From: an uncultured Bacilli bacterium
GTDB lineage: Bacteria; Bacillota_I; Bacilli_A; RF39; UBA660
DNA length: 64,000 nt
Reading direction: 5' to 3'
NCBI GenBank assembly: GCA_934101645.1
Contig: CAKORX010000002.1
Coordinates: forward strand, 124,001-188,000
Shown: one piece after another, positions 23,711-32,331 of the stretch
Numbering within the stretch: the stretch's first letter is position 1
Layout of the letters: each line of letters starts with the position of its first letter
Notes under the pieces: generated by a model
Seen by the model: only the letters and a program-made list of their open reading frames with translations
Databases searched by the model: none
What the model was told of the DNA's origin: nothing
Position numbers and translations under genes: made by a program

Positions 23711-23834
23711 TTCCTAAATAAAGCTTAATATATAAAAAAACAATTATTTTTATCATTTAGCACATTTTAATTTATAAGGATATACAATTTATTTATTTTT
23801 TAGTACAATTATATTGTAAATAAAAGGAGAAAGT

Positions 23835-24440
23835 ATGGAAGTAATTGATTCGGAAGAAAAAGAAATAGCTGCAAATAATATTATAAGATTTGTAAATGCT
23901 GCTAATTCTGTCAAAGATAAGGAAATTGGGCTATATCAAACATCACATTTTGATTATGTAGGAGATAAACAAGATGAAACTGGTGAGTTTTATCATATTC
24001 AATATGGTTGGCCACAGTCAGGCTGCGTTTGGGTAAAGTTTGCAATAACAAATGACAAAAAAGTATTAGATAAATCCTTATTATGTTGGCCCGAAAATGA
24101 GTATGGTTTTGCACCGGCAATTGTATCATGCTGTATAAATACTCAACCAAAAGGTAAACAACTTATGATGGGCAATTTTGCACCTAAAAATGAGATAATG
24201 CCTGGATTATCAATAAATATCGATTTTGGAATTGATACTGGAACTGAAAGATTTTCAACTTTAGAGGAGATTGGAAATAATCTTAATGCTATAAGACTGC
24301 TAGAAATTGCTACAGGTGATTTAAAAAATGCAGAAATTTATGGCGATTTTGACTATAGAAGTGTTTTTTGCAGTGATGGTTCGGTTCAATTTTGCCATGC
24401 TACTCGAGCTAAAGCGGAAGAAAATCATAGAAAAATGTAA
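23835..24440 (+). CDS. Hypothetical protein (201 aa)
   Basis: A soluble 201-residue protein. It is rich in aromatic residues and Gly (YHIQYGWPQSGCVWVKF) and has a Cys-Cys pair (SCCINTQ). No signal peptide or membrane span. I do not recognise the family. AAAGGAG precedes the ATG, and a strong terminator follows the stop, so it is a one-gene unit between the damaged ogt gene and the metal-efflux operon. Confidence 0.65.
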   Translation: MEVIDSEEKEIAANNIIRFVNAANSVKDKEIGLYQTSHFDYVGDKQDETGEFYHIQYGWPQSGCVWVKFAITNDKKVLDKSLLCWPENEYGFAPAIVSCCINTQPKGKQLMMGNFAPKNEIMPGLSINIDFGIDTGTERFSTLEEIGNNLNAIRLLEIATGDLKNAEIYGDFDYRSVFCSDGSVQFCHATRAKAEENHRKM

Positions 24441-24477
24441 TGATGATAACAATTCGTAATCATCATTTTCTTTTTTT
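24440..24477 (+). terminator. Terminator of the 201-aa hypothetical gene
   Basis: An 8-bp stem ATGATGAT / ATCATCAT with an 11-nt loop followed by a T-rich tract. Confidence 0.85.
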
Positions 24478-24669
24478 AGCACTTATTTATCATTATTTGA
24501 AAGCATATAATTATTATTAATTTAATTATAATCTAATATATAAGTAACTTTATAATATTTATTATTTTTATTAAATATTTTATTAGTAAGAAATTTTACT
24601 AAATTTTTAAATTTATGAATATAATAATTTACTTTAGATTAGTTTTTTTGTGTAAACATTTTTTATGTA
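24478..24669. other. AT-rich intergenic spacer
   Basis: About 190 nt of nearly pure A/T between the terminator above and the metal-operon promoter. I see no open frame, repeat or folded RNA in it; it may act as an upstream AT-rich promoter element. Confidence 0.5.
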
Positions 24670-24699
24670 TTGACAGTTGAATACATATTCATATATAAT
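24670..24699 (+). promoter_or_regulatory. Promoter of the metal-efflux operon
   Basis: A perfect TTGACA (24670-24675), an 18-bp spacer and a perfect TATAAT (24694-24699). The spacer contains operator 1, so a bound repressor would block RNA polymerase. Confidence 0.9.
24678..24691. promoter_or_regulatory. ArsR/CadC-type operator 1
   Basis: TGAATACATATTCA, a perfect dyad within the promoter spacer. TGAAT-type half sites are typical of ArsR/SmtB-family metal sensors. Confidence 0.75.
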
Positions 24700-24705
24700 T
24701 AAATA

Positions 24706-24723
24706 GTTGAACATATATTCAAC
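24706..24723. promoter_or_regulatory. ArsR/CadC-type operator 2
   Basis: GTTGAACATATATTCAAC, a perfect dyad at about the transcription start, 28 bp (nearly three helical turns) from operator 1 on a comparable face. Confidence 0.75.
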
Positions 24724-24737
24724 CATAGGAGGATAAA

Positions 24738-25121
24738 ATGAAAGAGTGTAGTTGTAATTGTGATTGCAATATAATACATCAGGATGCTGTACAAAAAGCA
24801 CTAAAAAATAAACCTGATGAAGTTACATTAATAAAACTTTCTGAGGTATTTAAAACTATTGGTGATCCTACGAGAATAAAAATATTATGGTGTTTAGATA
24901 ATAATGAAATGTGTGTTTGTGATATAGCAAATGCCTTAAATATCAGTAAATCACTAGTTTCTCATCAGCTTGCAGTGCTTCGAAATAAAAAAATTGTTAA
25001 ATCAAGAAAATCTGGAAAAGAAGTGTATTATACTTTAGATGATGAACATATAAGTAAATTATACGAAATTGGTGTTGAACATATTAATCATCAGTTAGGA
25101 GGAGAAAATGAGCAAATATAA
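24738..25121 (+). CDS. ArsR-family metal-responsive repressor (CadC/ZiaR-like)
   Basis: A 127-residue winged-helix repressor. A Cys-rich N-terminus (CSCNCDC at 4-10), EMCVCDIA in the alpha-3 helix, and a C-terminal D-x-H...H-x-x-H set (DDEHISKL, VEHINH) provide both the thiolate alpha-3N site and the alpha-5 site, as in CadC. The recognition helix is ISKSLVSHQLAVLR. On binding Cd, Pb or Zn it should leave the two operators and switch on its own operon. AGGAGG precedes the ATG; its end overlaps the ATPase start by 14 nt. Confidence 0.92.
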   Translation: MKECSCNCDCNIIHQDAVQKALKNKPDEVTLIKLSEVFKTIGDPTRIKILWCLDNNEMCVCDIANALNISKSLVSHQLAVLRNKKIVKSRKSGKEVYYTLDDEHISKLYEIGVEHINHQLGGENEQI

Positions 25122-27144
25122 ATATAAAATAAATAATTTAGATTGTGCAAATTGTGCAAGAGAAATTGAAGAAAATCTTAATAAAAATGAAAACTTTAAA
25201 AATGTTAAAGTAAATTTTAATACAATGATGATTTCTTATGAAACAGATAAAGATATAAGTATTGAAAGTGTTAATAAATTAATTAAAAGTGTAGATCCTG
25301 ATGCTTATATTAGTAGTGAAGAAAATGAAAATAAAAAAGAATATCATTTAAGTATATTAATAATTGGTATTATCTTTGGATTATTAGGTTCTTATTTAAA
25401 TGTTTCAAGTACAATAAAATTAATTTTTTTAGTTATTGCGTATATTCTTTTACTTTATAAAGTTACTATAAATGCTTTTAAAATTTTAATTCATGGGAAG
25501 TCAATTAATGAAAATGCTTTGATATTAATTTCTTGTATTGGTGCATTTATATTAGGTGAAGCCATGGAAGGCATGATGGTTATAGTGCTTTATACAATTG
25601 GTAAGATTTTAGAGGAAAAGGCTATAAATAATTCTCGAAAGTCAATAAAAGATTTAATGGATATAAAAAGTATTTATGCAAATAAAAAAGAGGGAAATAA
25701 AACTATTACTATTAACGTTGAAGATGTAAAGATTGGTGATATTTTAATAGTTAAAAAAGGAGAGAAAGTTCCTATTGATGGAGAAGTTGTAAAAGGCTCT
25801 TCTTATCTTGATACTTCTTCGATTACAGGGGAAAGCGAAAGCACAAAAGTAAAAGTTCAAGATAAAGTACTTTCTGGATTTATTAATTTAGAAGATGTCC
25901 TTGAAATAAAAGCTATTTCAACATTTGAAAACTCTACTGTAGCTAAAGTGTTAGAACTTTTAGAAAATGCCACTGATAAAAAAGCTAAAACAGAAACAAT
26001 CATATCTAAAATCAGTAAAATATATACTCCAATTGTTCTGCTTCTTGCTTTAATTGTAGGAGTTTTTTTACCAATTATAGGTAGCGTCACATACTCACAA
26101 AGTATTTATAGAGTTTTAACATTTTTAGTAATATCTTGTCCATGTGCCATAGCAATATCAGTGCCTCTTTCTTATTTTACAGGAATTGGAGCTGCTTCGA
26201 AAAATGGTATTTTGATTAAAGGCAGTAATTTTTTAGATAATCTAGGAAACATTACAGGTATTATTTTTGATAAAACCGGAACACTTACAAATGGTTCATT
26301 TAAAGTAAATGATATTAAAATTGAGGATGACAAATATAGTAAAGAGGATGTTATTAATTATCTTGTAATGGGAGAAACATTTTCTAATCATCCAATTGCA
26401 AAATCAATATTAAAACTAACAAATAAAAAAATTGATACATCAAAAGTTAAAAACTTTAAGGAAACTACCGGAAAAGGCGTGTCTTATGAGATAGGTAATA
26501 AAAAAGTAATAATTGGTAGTAAGAAAGTCTGCTCTTGTGATAAAGATGGGACCTTGCATTTAAATATAAATGGAATACATATTGCCACTGTTGATATTGA
26601 TGATGGTATTAAACCTGAAGCAAAAAAAGTTATTGCTAAGCTTAAGAATTTAAATATTAAAACATATATGTTTACTGGTGATAAAAAACTATCGGCTTTA
26701 GAAATAGGCAAAAAACTTGGCATTGATGAAATAAATTATGAAATGCTTCCTCAAGAAAAGTTTGCACATTATGAAAAAGTGCATGAAAATGAAAAGGTAC
26801 TTGCTTTTGTAGGTGATGGGGTGAATGATGCTCCAACTTTAAAACGTGCTGATATTGGTATTTCTATGGGTGGCGTTGGAACTGATAGTGCAATCGAAGC
26901 AAGTGATGTAGTACTTATGAGTGATGACTTAGAAAAAATACCTTTAGCAATAAATATTTCTAAATATACAAAAATGGTTATTAAAGAAAATTTAATATTT
27001 GCAATGAGCGTTAAAATTGCTATACTTAGCCTAAGTATATTTGGACTTGCTAATATGTGGTTTGCAGTTTTTGCTGATACTGGTGTAACTCTTATTACAA
27101 TTTTAAATACTCTTAGAATACTTAAGAAATTTAGCAAACAATAA
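25108..27144 (+). CDS. Heavy-metal efflux P1B-type ATPase (Zn2+/Cd2+/Pb2+)
   Basis: A 678-residue pump. An N-terminal metal-binding domain carries C-A-N-C (Cys13, Cys16). The transmembrane CPC site is at 344-346, the phosphorylated Asp388 is in DKTGT, the nucleotide-binding NHP motif is in SNHPIAKS, and GDGVNDAP forms the hinge. A late Lys and Asp (SVKIAIL, FADTG) mark the P1B-2 subgroup that exports divalent zinc-like metals. Translation is coupled to the repressor gene, so expression should follow intracellular metal. Confidence 0.93.
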   Translation: MSKYKYKINNLDCANCAREIEENLNKNENFKNVKVNFNTMMISYETDKDISIESVNKLIKSVDPDAYISSEENENKKEYHLSILIIGIIFGLLGSYLNVSSTIKLIFLVIAYILLLYKVTINAFKILIHGKSINENALILISCIGAFILGEAMEGMMVIVLYTIGKILEEKAINNSRKSIKDLMDIKSIYANKKEGNKTITINVEDVKIGDILIVKKGEKVPIDGEVVKGSSYLDTSSITGESESTKVKVQDKVLSGFINLEDVLEIKAISTFENSTVAKVLELLENATDKKAKTETIISKISKIYTPIVLLLALIVGVFLPIIGSVTYSQSIYRVLTFLVISCPCAIAISVPLSYFTGIGAASKNGILIKGSNFLDNLGNITGIIFDKTGTLTNGSFKVNDIKIEDDKYSKEDVINYLVMGETFSNHPIAKSILKLTNKKIDTSKVKNFKETTGKGVSYEIGNKKVIIGSKKVCSCDKDGTLHLNINGIHIATVDIDDGIKPEAKKVIAKLKNLNIKTYMFTGDKKLSALEIGKKLGIDEINYEMLPQEKFAHYEKVHENEKVLAFVGDGVNDAPTLKRADIGISMGGVGTDSAIEASDVVLMSDDLEKIPLAINISKYTKMVIKENLIFAMSVKIAILSLSIFGLANMWFAVFADTGVTLITILNTLRILKKFSKQ

Positions 27145-27177
27145 AGTTTTGCTTTTTTCTTTTTAAAGGAGAAAAAT

Positions 27178-28065
27178 ATGATATTAAATGTAAGCGGAAG
27201 AACTGATATAGTGGCCTTTTATTCTGATTGGTTTTTTAATAGACTTCATGATGGATATGTTGATGTTAGAAATCCTTTTTATCAAAAAATAGTAAATAGA
27301 ATTAATTTTAAAAACGTTGATGCTATCTTGTTTTGTACAAAAAATCCTTTACCAATATTATCTAGGATTAGTGAAATTAAAATTCCTATTATTTTTCATA
27401 TTACAATAACTCCGTATAATAAAGATATTGAACCATTTGTACCGGATAAAAAACTTATTATTGAAGCTGTAAAAAAACTTTCTAATATTCTTGGTAAAGA
27501 AAATGTAGTTGTAAGATATGATCCAATATTTATAAGTGAAAAATATAATTTAGATTATCATGTAAGAGCTTTTGATAAATTATGCAAAAACCTTTCTGGT
27601 TATGTTGATAAAATAATAGTTTCTTTTTTAGATGAATATAAAAATACTTTGAAAAATAAAAAATATATAAAATATAGAAGTTTTACAGAAAATGATTATA
27701 AAACTATCGGAATAAATTTTAGTAAAAGTGCAAAAGAAAATAATATTTTGGTTCATACATGTTTCGAAGAAAGAAATTTAAATGAATATGGTTTTATTAA
27801 GGGTGAGTGTATGTCAAAATCTCTTGCTTATAAATTAACTGGCAAAGTTTTTAATAAAACTTGGGTTGCAAGAAAAGAAAGAAAATGTGATTGTGTATCA
27901 ATGGTTGATATTGGCGTGTATAATACTTGCAAACATATGTGTAAATATTGTTATGCAAATTTTGATGAAAAAATAGTAAATCAAAATTTTCTAAAACACG
28001 ATCCAAAGTCTAGTCTTTTGATAGGTCATATTGAAAATGGTGATATTATAAAAGAAAAACTTTAA
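27178..28065 (+). CDS. DUF1848 family protein with a Cys-rich metal-cluster motif
   Basis: A 295-residue protein of family DUF1848, recognised by the start ILNVSGRTDIVAFY and the segment FCTKNPLP. The C-terminus carries CDCVSMVDIGVYNTCKHMC and CKYCYAN; the C-x3-C-x2-C spacing resembles a radical-SAM iron-sulphur site, but it lies at the C-terminal end instead of the start. The function of the family is unestablished. AAAGGAG precedes the ATG. It follows the metal pump by 33 nt, so read-through is possible, though an independent role is equally likely. Confidence 0.8.
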   Translation: MILNVSGRTDIVAFYSDWFFNRLHDGYVDVRNPFYQKIVNRINFKNVDAILFCTKNPLPILSRISEIKIPIIFHITITPYNKDIEPFVPDKKLIIEAVKKLSNILGKENVVVRYDPIFISEKYNLDYHVRAFDKLCKNLSGYVDKIIVSFLDEYKNTLKNKKYIKYRSFTENDYKTIGINFSKSAKENNILVHTCFEERNLNEYGFIKGECMSKSLAYKLTGKVFNKTWVARKERKCDCVSMVDIGVYNTCKHMCKYCYANFDEKIVNQNFLKHDPKSSLLIGHIENGDIIKEKL

Positions 28066-28106
28066 ATAATTTAATCTTTAGTATATAATTTTTATGGAGA
28101 GATAAA

Positions 28107-28301
28107 ATGAACAAAGAAAATTATGGAATATTTTTAATTATACTTGGAAACTTACTTTATTTAAGTTATATATTTTTTAGTAGTAAAGTGAGCTCTAATT
28201 TTGGAGATTTTTCAAGTGGTGTACTTTTAGGACTATCTATAGCTACGAATTTAGTGGGAATTATTGCCACTGTACGTAGTATGTCAAAAAAAGGAAAATA
28301 A
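28107..28301 (+). CDS. Small two-span membrane protein (64 aa)
   Basis: A 64-residue protein with two hydrophobic helices (about 7-27 and 37-56) and a basic tail (SMSKKGK). I do not recognise the family. GGAGAG precedes the ATG. It lies five bases upstream of a ruined acetyltransferase gene in the same direction. Confidence 0.6.
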   Translation: MNKENYGIFLIILGNLLYLSYIFFSSKVSSNFGDFSSGVLLGLSIATNLVGIIATVRSMSKKGK

Positions 28302-28306
28302 AATAT

Positions 28307-28858
28307 ATGACAGAAGAAGAGAAAATGTTAAAAGGCATAATGTATAATGCAGAAGATGAAAATCTTACTAAAAAACTTATGAATGCTAAAAAACTTTGCC
28401 AGTTATATAATATTGTCGATATTACTTCAACTGAAGAAAGAAATAAAATCCTAAAGGACCTTTTTTCTAAAACTGGTGAAAAATTTACTATTATGCCAAC
28501 TTTTTATTGTGATTAAGGTTTTAATATCGAAATAGGTGAAAATTTTTACGCTAATCATAATTTAGTTATATTGGATGCAAATAAAGTAACTTTCGGAGAT
28601 AATGTATTTATTGGACCTAACTGTGGCTTTTATACATCAGGTCATCCTCTTGACAAAGATGAAAGAAAAATGGGCGAGTATGCAAAACCAATTAAAGTTG
28701 GTAATGATGTTTGGTTCGGCGGAAATGTTTGTGTTATGCCAGGAGTTAGTATTGGTAATAATGTTGTAATAGGAGCAGGTAGCGTTGTTACAAAAAATGT
28801 GCCATCAAATGTTATCGCCTGTGGTAACCCTTGCAGAGTAATAAGGGAGCAAAAATGA
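28307..28858 (+). pseudogene. maa: Maltose/galactoside O-acetyltransferase gene with one internal stop
   Basis: The two halves are in the same frame, separated only by a TAA at 28514-28516. Read through, the sequence FYCD*GFNIEIGENFYANHN matches the family, where the stop position is normally Tyr; TAT or TAC to TAA is a single change. The N-terminal maltose-acetyltransferase domain and the left-handed beta-helix repeats with catalytic His (TSGHPLD) are otherwise intact, about 183 residues in all. An in-frame ATG at 28571 could still give a 95-residue beta-helix fragment. Confidence 0.85.
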
Positions 28859-29268
28859 TTGAATATAATACTTTAACTAAAGAAGAATATATTGATATAA
28901 TGTCTTCGGTTTCATGGAAAATTCCATCGGAAAGACTACTTGAAATATCGCTTAAAAATGGTATAAATGTAAAATATGTTTTAAATAATAAAACTGTTGG
29001 AATGGCAAACTTTGTAACTAATGGTGGCTATGCTGGTCTTATTATGGATATTGTAGTTAAACCTGATTTTCAAGGAAAAGGTTATGGGAAAGCCCTTATT
29101 AAATCTTTAATTAAGTATATTCAAAGTCAAATGCAAGATGGTGAAGAAATGATGATTCAATTATTATCAGCACCAGGAAAAGAGAAATTTTATTCAAATT
29201 TTGGCTTTAAAGTCAAAAAAGAAGTTGCTGAAGAAGGTATGTATATGTGGCTAAAAAAGGGTAATTAA
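28855..29268 (+). CDS. GNAT-family N-acetyltransferase
   Basis: A 137-residue GNAT protein. The acetyl-CoA-binding motif is visible as VVKPDFQGKGYGKAL (R/Q-x-x-G-x-G/A form), and the late segment FYSNFGFKV is typical of the C-terminal strand-helix. The ATG overlaps the stop of the acetyltransferase pseudogene in an ATGA, with AAGGGAG upstream; an earlier in-frame TTG lies on that ribosome site and is rejected. The substrate is unknown; it could be an amine, peptide or small metabolite. Confidence 0.85.
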   Translation: MIEYNTLTKEEYIDIMSSVSWKIPSERLLEISLKNGINVKYVLNNKTVGMANFVTNGGYAGLIMDIVVKPDFQGKGYGKALIKSLIKYIQSQMQDGEEMMIQLLSAPGKEKFYSNFGFKVKKEVAEEGMYMWLKKGN

Positions 29269-29269
29269 T

Positions 29270-29473
29270 ATGAATCGTTATAACCCTTTATGGGAATATA
29301 TAAAAAAGCAAAATAAGGAAAGTTTAAAACTTTCTTTTGGTGAAATTAAAAATATATTAGGCTTTGATATAAATCATACATTTTTAAAATGTAAAAAAGA
29401 TTTAAAAAATTATGGCTATGAAGTGAAAAAAATTTCGTTAAAAGAAAAGTATATTTTATTTAGTAAATTATAA
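29270..29473 (+). CDS. Small protein resembling the DUF7662 group (67 aa)
   Basis: A 67-residue soluble protein beginning YNPLWEYIKKQ, followed by LSFGEIKNILGF. This Y-x-P-L-x-x-Y-L / L-S-F-x-E-I pattern recurs in small Firmicute proteins of unknown role that look like a winged-helix DNA- or protein-binding fold. It starts one base after the GNAT gene and is probably translated by coupling. Function unknown. Confidence 0.6.
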   Translation: MNRYNPLWEYIKKQNKESLKLSFGEIKNILGFDINHTFLKCKKDLKNYGYEVKKISLKEKYILFSKL

Positions 29474-29484
29474 GTAGGATAAAT

Positions 29485-30126
29485 ATGAAAAAAATTAAGT
29501 TTATTTTTATAATCATTTTAATATTAGTTATCATTTATCTACTATATATATTTAATTATATTCCTCATAAGAAATATGAAAATAAGGATTTTGGAATCGA
29601 AAAATATATTAGTAATGTTGACTTTGATAATGATGGAATTGATGATGAAACTGATATTTTAGAAAGCACGAAAAAATATCTTGCCACAAAGCCAAAATAT
29701 AAAAGTAAATATTATATAGGCGGTTACCCTAATGATAACTATGGAGTATGTACTGATGTTGTTTCTTTTGGCTTAAAAGGCGCGGGCTATGATATAAAAA
29801 AACTTGTAAATGAAGACATAAATAACCATAAAGAATTATATGGCATAGATGTAATTGATGAAAATATTGATTTTCGAAGAGTAAAAAATCTAAAAATTTA
29901 TTTTGAAAATAATGCTATAAAACTTACAAATGATATTTATGATATATCAAATTGGCAAGGTGGAGATATAGTTATTTTTAATAATCATATAGGAATTGTT
30001 TCTGATAAAAGAAATAAAAAAGGAATTGCATTTGTACTTCATCATGCAAATCCATATCAATTGTATTATGAAGAAGATATTTTAGAGCAAAGAAAAGATA
30101 TTGTGGGTCACTATAAAGTTAGTTAA
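29485..30126 (+). CDS. DUF1287 family protein, membrane-anchored or exported
   Basis: A 213-residue protein. Residues 5-24 form a hydrophobic signal or anchor. The rest matches DUF1287, a family with an NlpC/P60-like papain fold: VCTDVVSFGLK with a Cys near residue 91, FRRVKNL near 136, GGDIVIF and HIGIVSD. Cys and His in these blocks could be a catalytic pair, so a cell-wall or peptide hydrolase is possible, but activity has not been established for the family. The ribosome site is weak (TAGGA). Confidence 0.78.
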   Translation: MKKIKFIFIIILILVIIYLLYIFNYIPHKKYENKDFGIEKYISNVDFDNDGIDDETDILESTKKYLATKPKYKSKYYIGGYPNDNYGVCTDVVSFGLKGAGYDIKKLVNEDINNHKELYGIDVIDENIDFRRVKNLKIYFENNAIKLTNDIYDISNWQGGDIVIFNNHIGIVSDKRNKKGIAFVLHHANPYQLYYEEDILEQRKDIVGHYKVS

Positions 30127-30138
30127 AGAAAGGGTAGT

Positions 30139-30273
30139 ATGAAATATATTATTTTATTAAGAGGCATTAATATAAGTGGTAAAAACAAAATATTTATGAG
30201 TGATTTAAAGGGTAATTTAGAATCAAATGGATATGAAAAAGTTATTAGAAATATGTTCAAAATGAGTAGCTAA
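30139..30273 (+). pseudogene. DUF1697 family remnant (N-terminal 44 codons)
   Basis: A short frame, MKYIILLRGINISGKNK and onward, that matches the start of DUF1697 proteins (M-x-x-Y-I-x-L-L-R-G-I-N-V-x-G-x-N). Full members are about 170-180 residues; here only 44 codons remain and no continuation is seen in any frame before a terminator at 30295. AAAGGG still precedes the ATG. It is best read as a truncated relic. Confidence 0.75.
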
Positions 30274-30294
30274 AATTATAAGTAAATATTAATC

Positions 30295-30317
30295 GGTAGT
30301 TTTTTACTACCTTTTTT
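30295..30317 (+). terminator. Terminator after the DUF1697 remnant
   Basis: GGTAGT/ACTACC stem with a T5 loop and a T6 tail. Confidence 0.85.
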
Positions 30318-30342
30318 GTTACAATAAAATAGGAATGTAGTT

Positions 30343-31242
30343 ATGAGATATAAAAAAGTAAAGAAAATACTAATGTTTTGGTGTCTTTTTATTGAAATTG
30401 GCGCAATTTTTGGAAGTATATGTATGTTTATTAAACCTGATGGAAGTATTCTTTATATGGAAAATCTTCTTTCTTATTTTAAATGTTTGCCTTTAAGTAA
30501 TATGCTTTTTCAAAATTATATTTTTTCAGTAATTATGCTTTTAATTGTTAACGGAATTACAAATATTACGGCATTTTATTTACTTTTGAAAAATAAAAAA
30601 ATTGGTATAATTCTAGGAATGATATTTGGCATAACTTTAATGCTTTGGATAACAATTCAGTTTATAATTTTTCCAAGAAATTTTCTTTCAATAAGCTATT
30701 TTATATTTGGATTTATGGAGTTTTTAGCGGGACTTATTACTTTAATATTTTATACTCAAGAAAGTTTTTCTTTTAACGAAGATGATTATTTGATTAATAG
30801 AAAATCTAAAACTGTTGTTGTATATTTTTCAAGAATGGGTTATACGAAAAAAGTTGCTTATATGATAGCCAGCAAAGAAAATAGTAATATATATGAATTA
30901 ACTACAACAGAAAAAACATCAGGTACACTTGGCTTTTGGTGGTGTGGTAGATTTAATATGCATAAATGGCGTATGGATACAAAAAATATTAATTTTAATT
31001 TAAAAGATTATGATAAAGTTATCATAGTAAGTCCTATATGGGTATTTAGTTTATCTGCTTCAATAAAAGATTTTTGCTATAAATACAAAAGTGATATTAA
31101 TTCTTACGAGCTTGTTTTAACCCATTTTATGAAATCTAACTTTTTAAATGTAAAAGGTGAGGTTTACAAAATTGTAGGTAAAAAATGCGAAAAATTTACA
31201 TCAATATGTGTAAGATATGGTAAAATAAAAAATGTAAGGTAG
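30343..31242 (+). CDS. Membrane-anchored flavodoxin-like protein
   Basis: A 299-residue protein. Residues 1-145 contain four hydrophobic helices; residues about 158-299 form a flavodoxin-like domain that starts with VVVYFSRMGYTKKVA, the FMN phosphate-binding loop pattern. The segment SPIWVFSLS matches the second FMN loop. Fusion of a four-helix membrane module to a flavodoxin suggests electron transfer at the inner face of the membrane. It is followed after seven bases by a soluble flavodoxin gene. Confidence 0.78.
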   Translation: MRYKKVKKILMFWCLFIEIGAIFGSICMFIKPDGSILYMENLLSYFKCLPLSNMLFQNYIFSVIMLLIVNGITNITAFYLLLKNKKIGIILGMIFGITLMLWITIQFIIFPRNFLSISYFIFGFMEFLAGLITLIFYTQESFSFNEDDYLINRKSKTVVVYFSRMGYTKKVAYMIASKENSNIYELTTTEKTSGTLGFWWCGRFNMHKWRMDTKNINFNLKDYDKVIIVSPIWVFSLSASIKDFCYKYKSDINSYELVLTHFMKSNFLNVKGEVYKIVGKKCEKFTSICVRYGKIKNVR

Positions 31243-31249
31243 GATGGTT

Positions 31250-31717
31250 ATGAAGAAAAATTTAATATGTTATTTTTCGGCTACTGGTACAACCAAAAAT
31301 ATTGCACAAACGCTTTCTAGTTTGATTGGTGCTGATTTATTTGAAATAGAGCCAGTAAATAAATATACGAGTAAAGATTTAGATTGGAATGATAAAAATA
31401 GTAGAACAACTATTGAATCTGAGAATGAAAGTATTAGACCTGAGGTTAAAAGTAGGGTAGAAAATCTTGATAATTATGAAAATATAATTATTGGTTTTCC
31501 AGTATGGTGGTATAAAGAACCATCCATTATTGATACATTTATTGAAGAAAACGACTTAACACATAAAAATGTATACGTTTTTGTTACATCAGGTGGATCA
31601 TCTTTTGCAGGAAGTTTAAAACATTTGAAAGAAAAATATCCAAATATTAATTTTGTAAGTGGTAAAACATTAAAAAGTGTTAATAGTGATGATGTTTTAG
31701 ATTGGATAAAAAAATAA
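31250..31717 (+). CDS. Flavodoxin
   Basis: A 155-residue flavodoxin. The FMN loop CYFSATGTTKNIA is at the start, IIGFPVWWYKEPS is the second loop with stacking aromatics, and TSGGSSF is the third. Two close ATGs exist; the first abuts the AGG of the ribosome site, so the second is used. It shares an operon with the membrane-anchored flavodoxin upstream. The WWY motif is typical of the flavodoxin_4 type. Confidence 0.88.
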   Translation: MKKNLICYFSATGTTKNIAQTLSSLIGADLFEIEPVNKYTSKDLDWNDKNSRTTIESENESIRPEVKSRVENLDNYENIIIGFPVWWYKEPSIIDTFIEENDLTHKNVYVFVTSGGSSFAGSLKHLKEKYPNINFVSGKTLKSVNSDDVLDWIKK

Positions 31718-31740
31718 AATAATATTACTGGAGTGCAAAA

Positions 31741-32304
31741 ATGAATCCCGATACAATAAAAGATATTACTGATTTTATATTTATAGGAAAAAGTTTAGAT
31801 GAACTATCCCATTATGATTTATTAATTATAAATGCTGATTGGGCTGAAGTAAGCCTTGCTAATGATATGGCAATAATGTTAGAAAAAAATATTATTGATG
31901 AAAATACTTTATTTATTATTTGTGAAGGTCATGCAAATGAAAACGTAAGAAGCGCAAGTATATTAATAGATTTATTAAAAGAAAAAGGATTTACTAATAA
32001 AATAATTATTAGTGATAAATATATAAGTAATCCTGAAATACTAAAAAATATTGATAAATTAGTTGATGTCAATAAATTTAATAAAATTCTTCGAATAGCT
32101 AAAGATTTTGTTGCCAGAAGATGGTATATGAATGCAAAAAAATATAACTTTCCCATAGAAAAATGTGATTTTTATGGAGTTGTCGATAGTAGAAATATTA
32201 GTAAATCCGATTGGTGGAAAAGCAAAGTTGGTATTAACCAAGTTATGCAAGAATTTATAAATATTGGTCAGCTAACTATTGATGAAAGGTTAAGTATTGA
32301 TTAA
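31741..32304 (+). CDS. YdcF/DUF218-like protein (187 aa)
   Basis: A 187-residue soluble protein. The overall alternation of strands and helices, the segment VVDSRNISKSDWWKS near the end and the final VMQEFINIGQL fit cytoplasmic members of the DUF218/YdcF group, which may bind nucleotides or SAM. The glycine-rich loop of typical members is poorly conserved here, so the assignment is tentative. The ribosome site is weak (GGAG, 9 nt upstream). Confidence 0.5.
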   Translation: MNPDTIKDITDFIFIGKSLDELSHYDLLIINADWAEVSLANDMAIMLEKNIIDENTLFIICEGHANENVRSASILIDLLKEKGFTNKIIISDKYISNPEILKNIDKLVDVNKFNKILRIAKDFVARRWYMNAKKYNFPIEKCDFYGVVDSRNISKSDWWKSKVGINQVMQEFINIGQLTIDERLSID

Positions 32305-32331
32305 TTCTAAATATAGAAAGGATATGTATTT

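Noticed and set aside
24478..24669. Possible replication or attachment site in the A/T-only spacer
   Set aside because: No repeats, DnaA-box-like clusters or integrase gene nearby; a plain AT-rich promoter-upstream region explains it.
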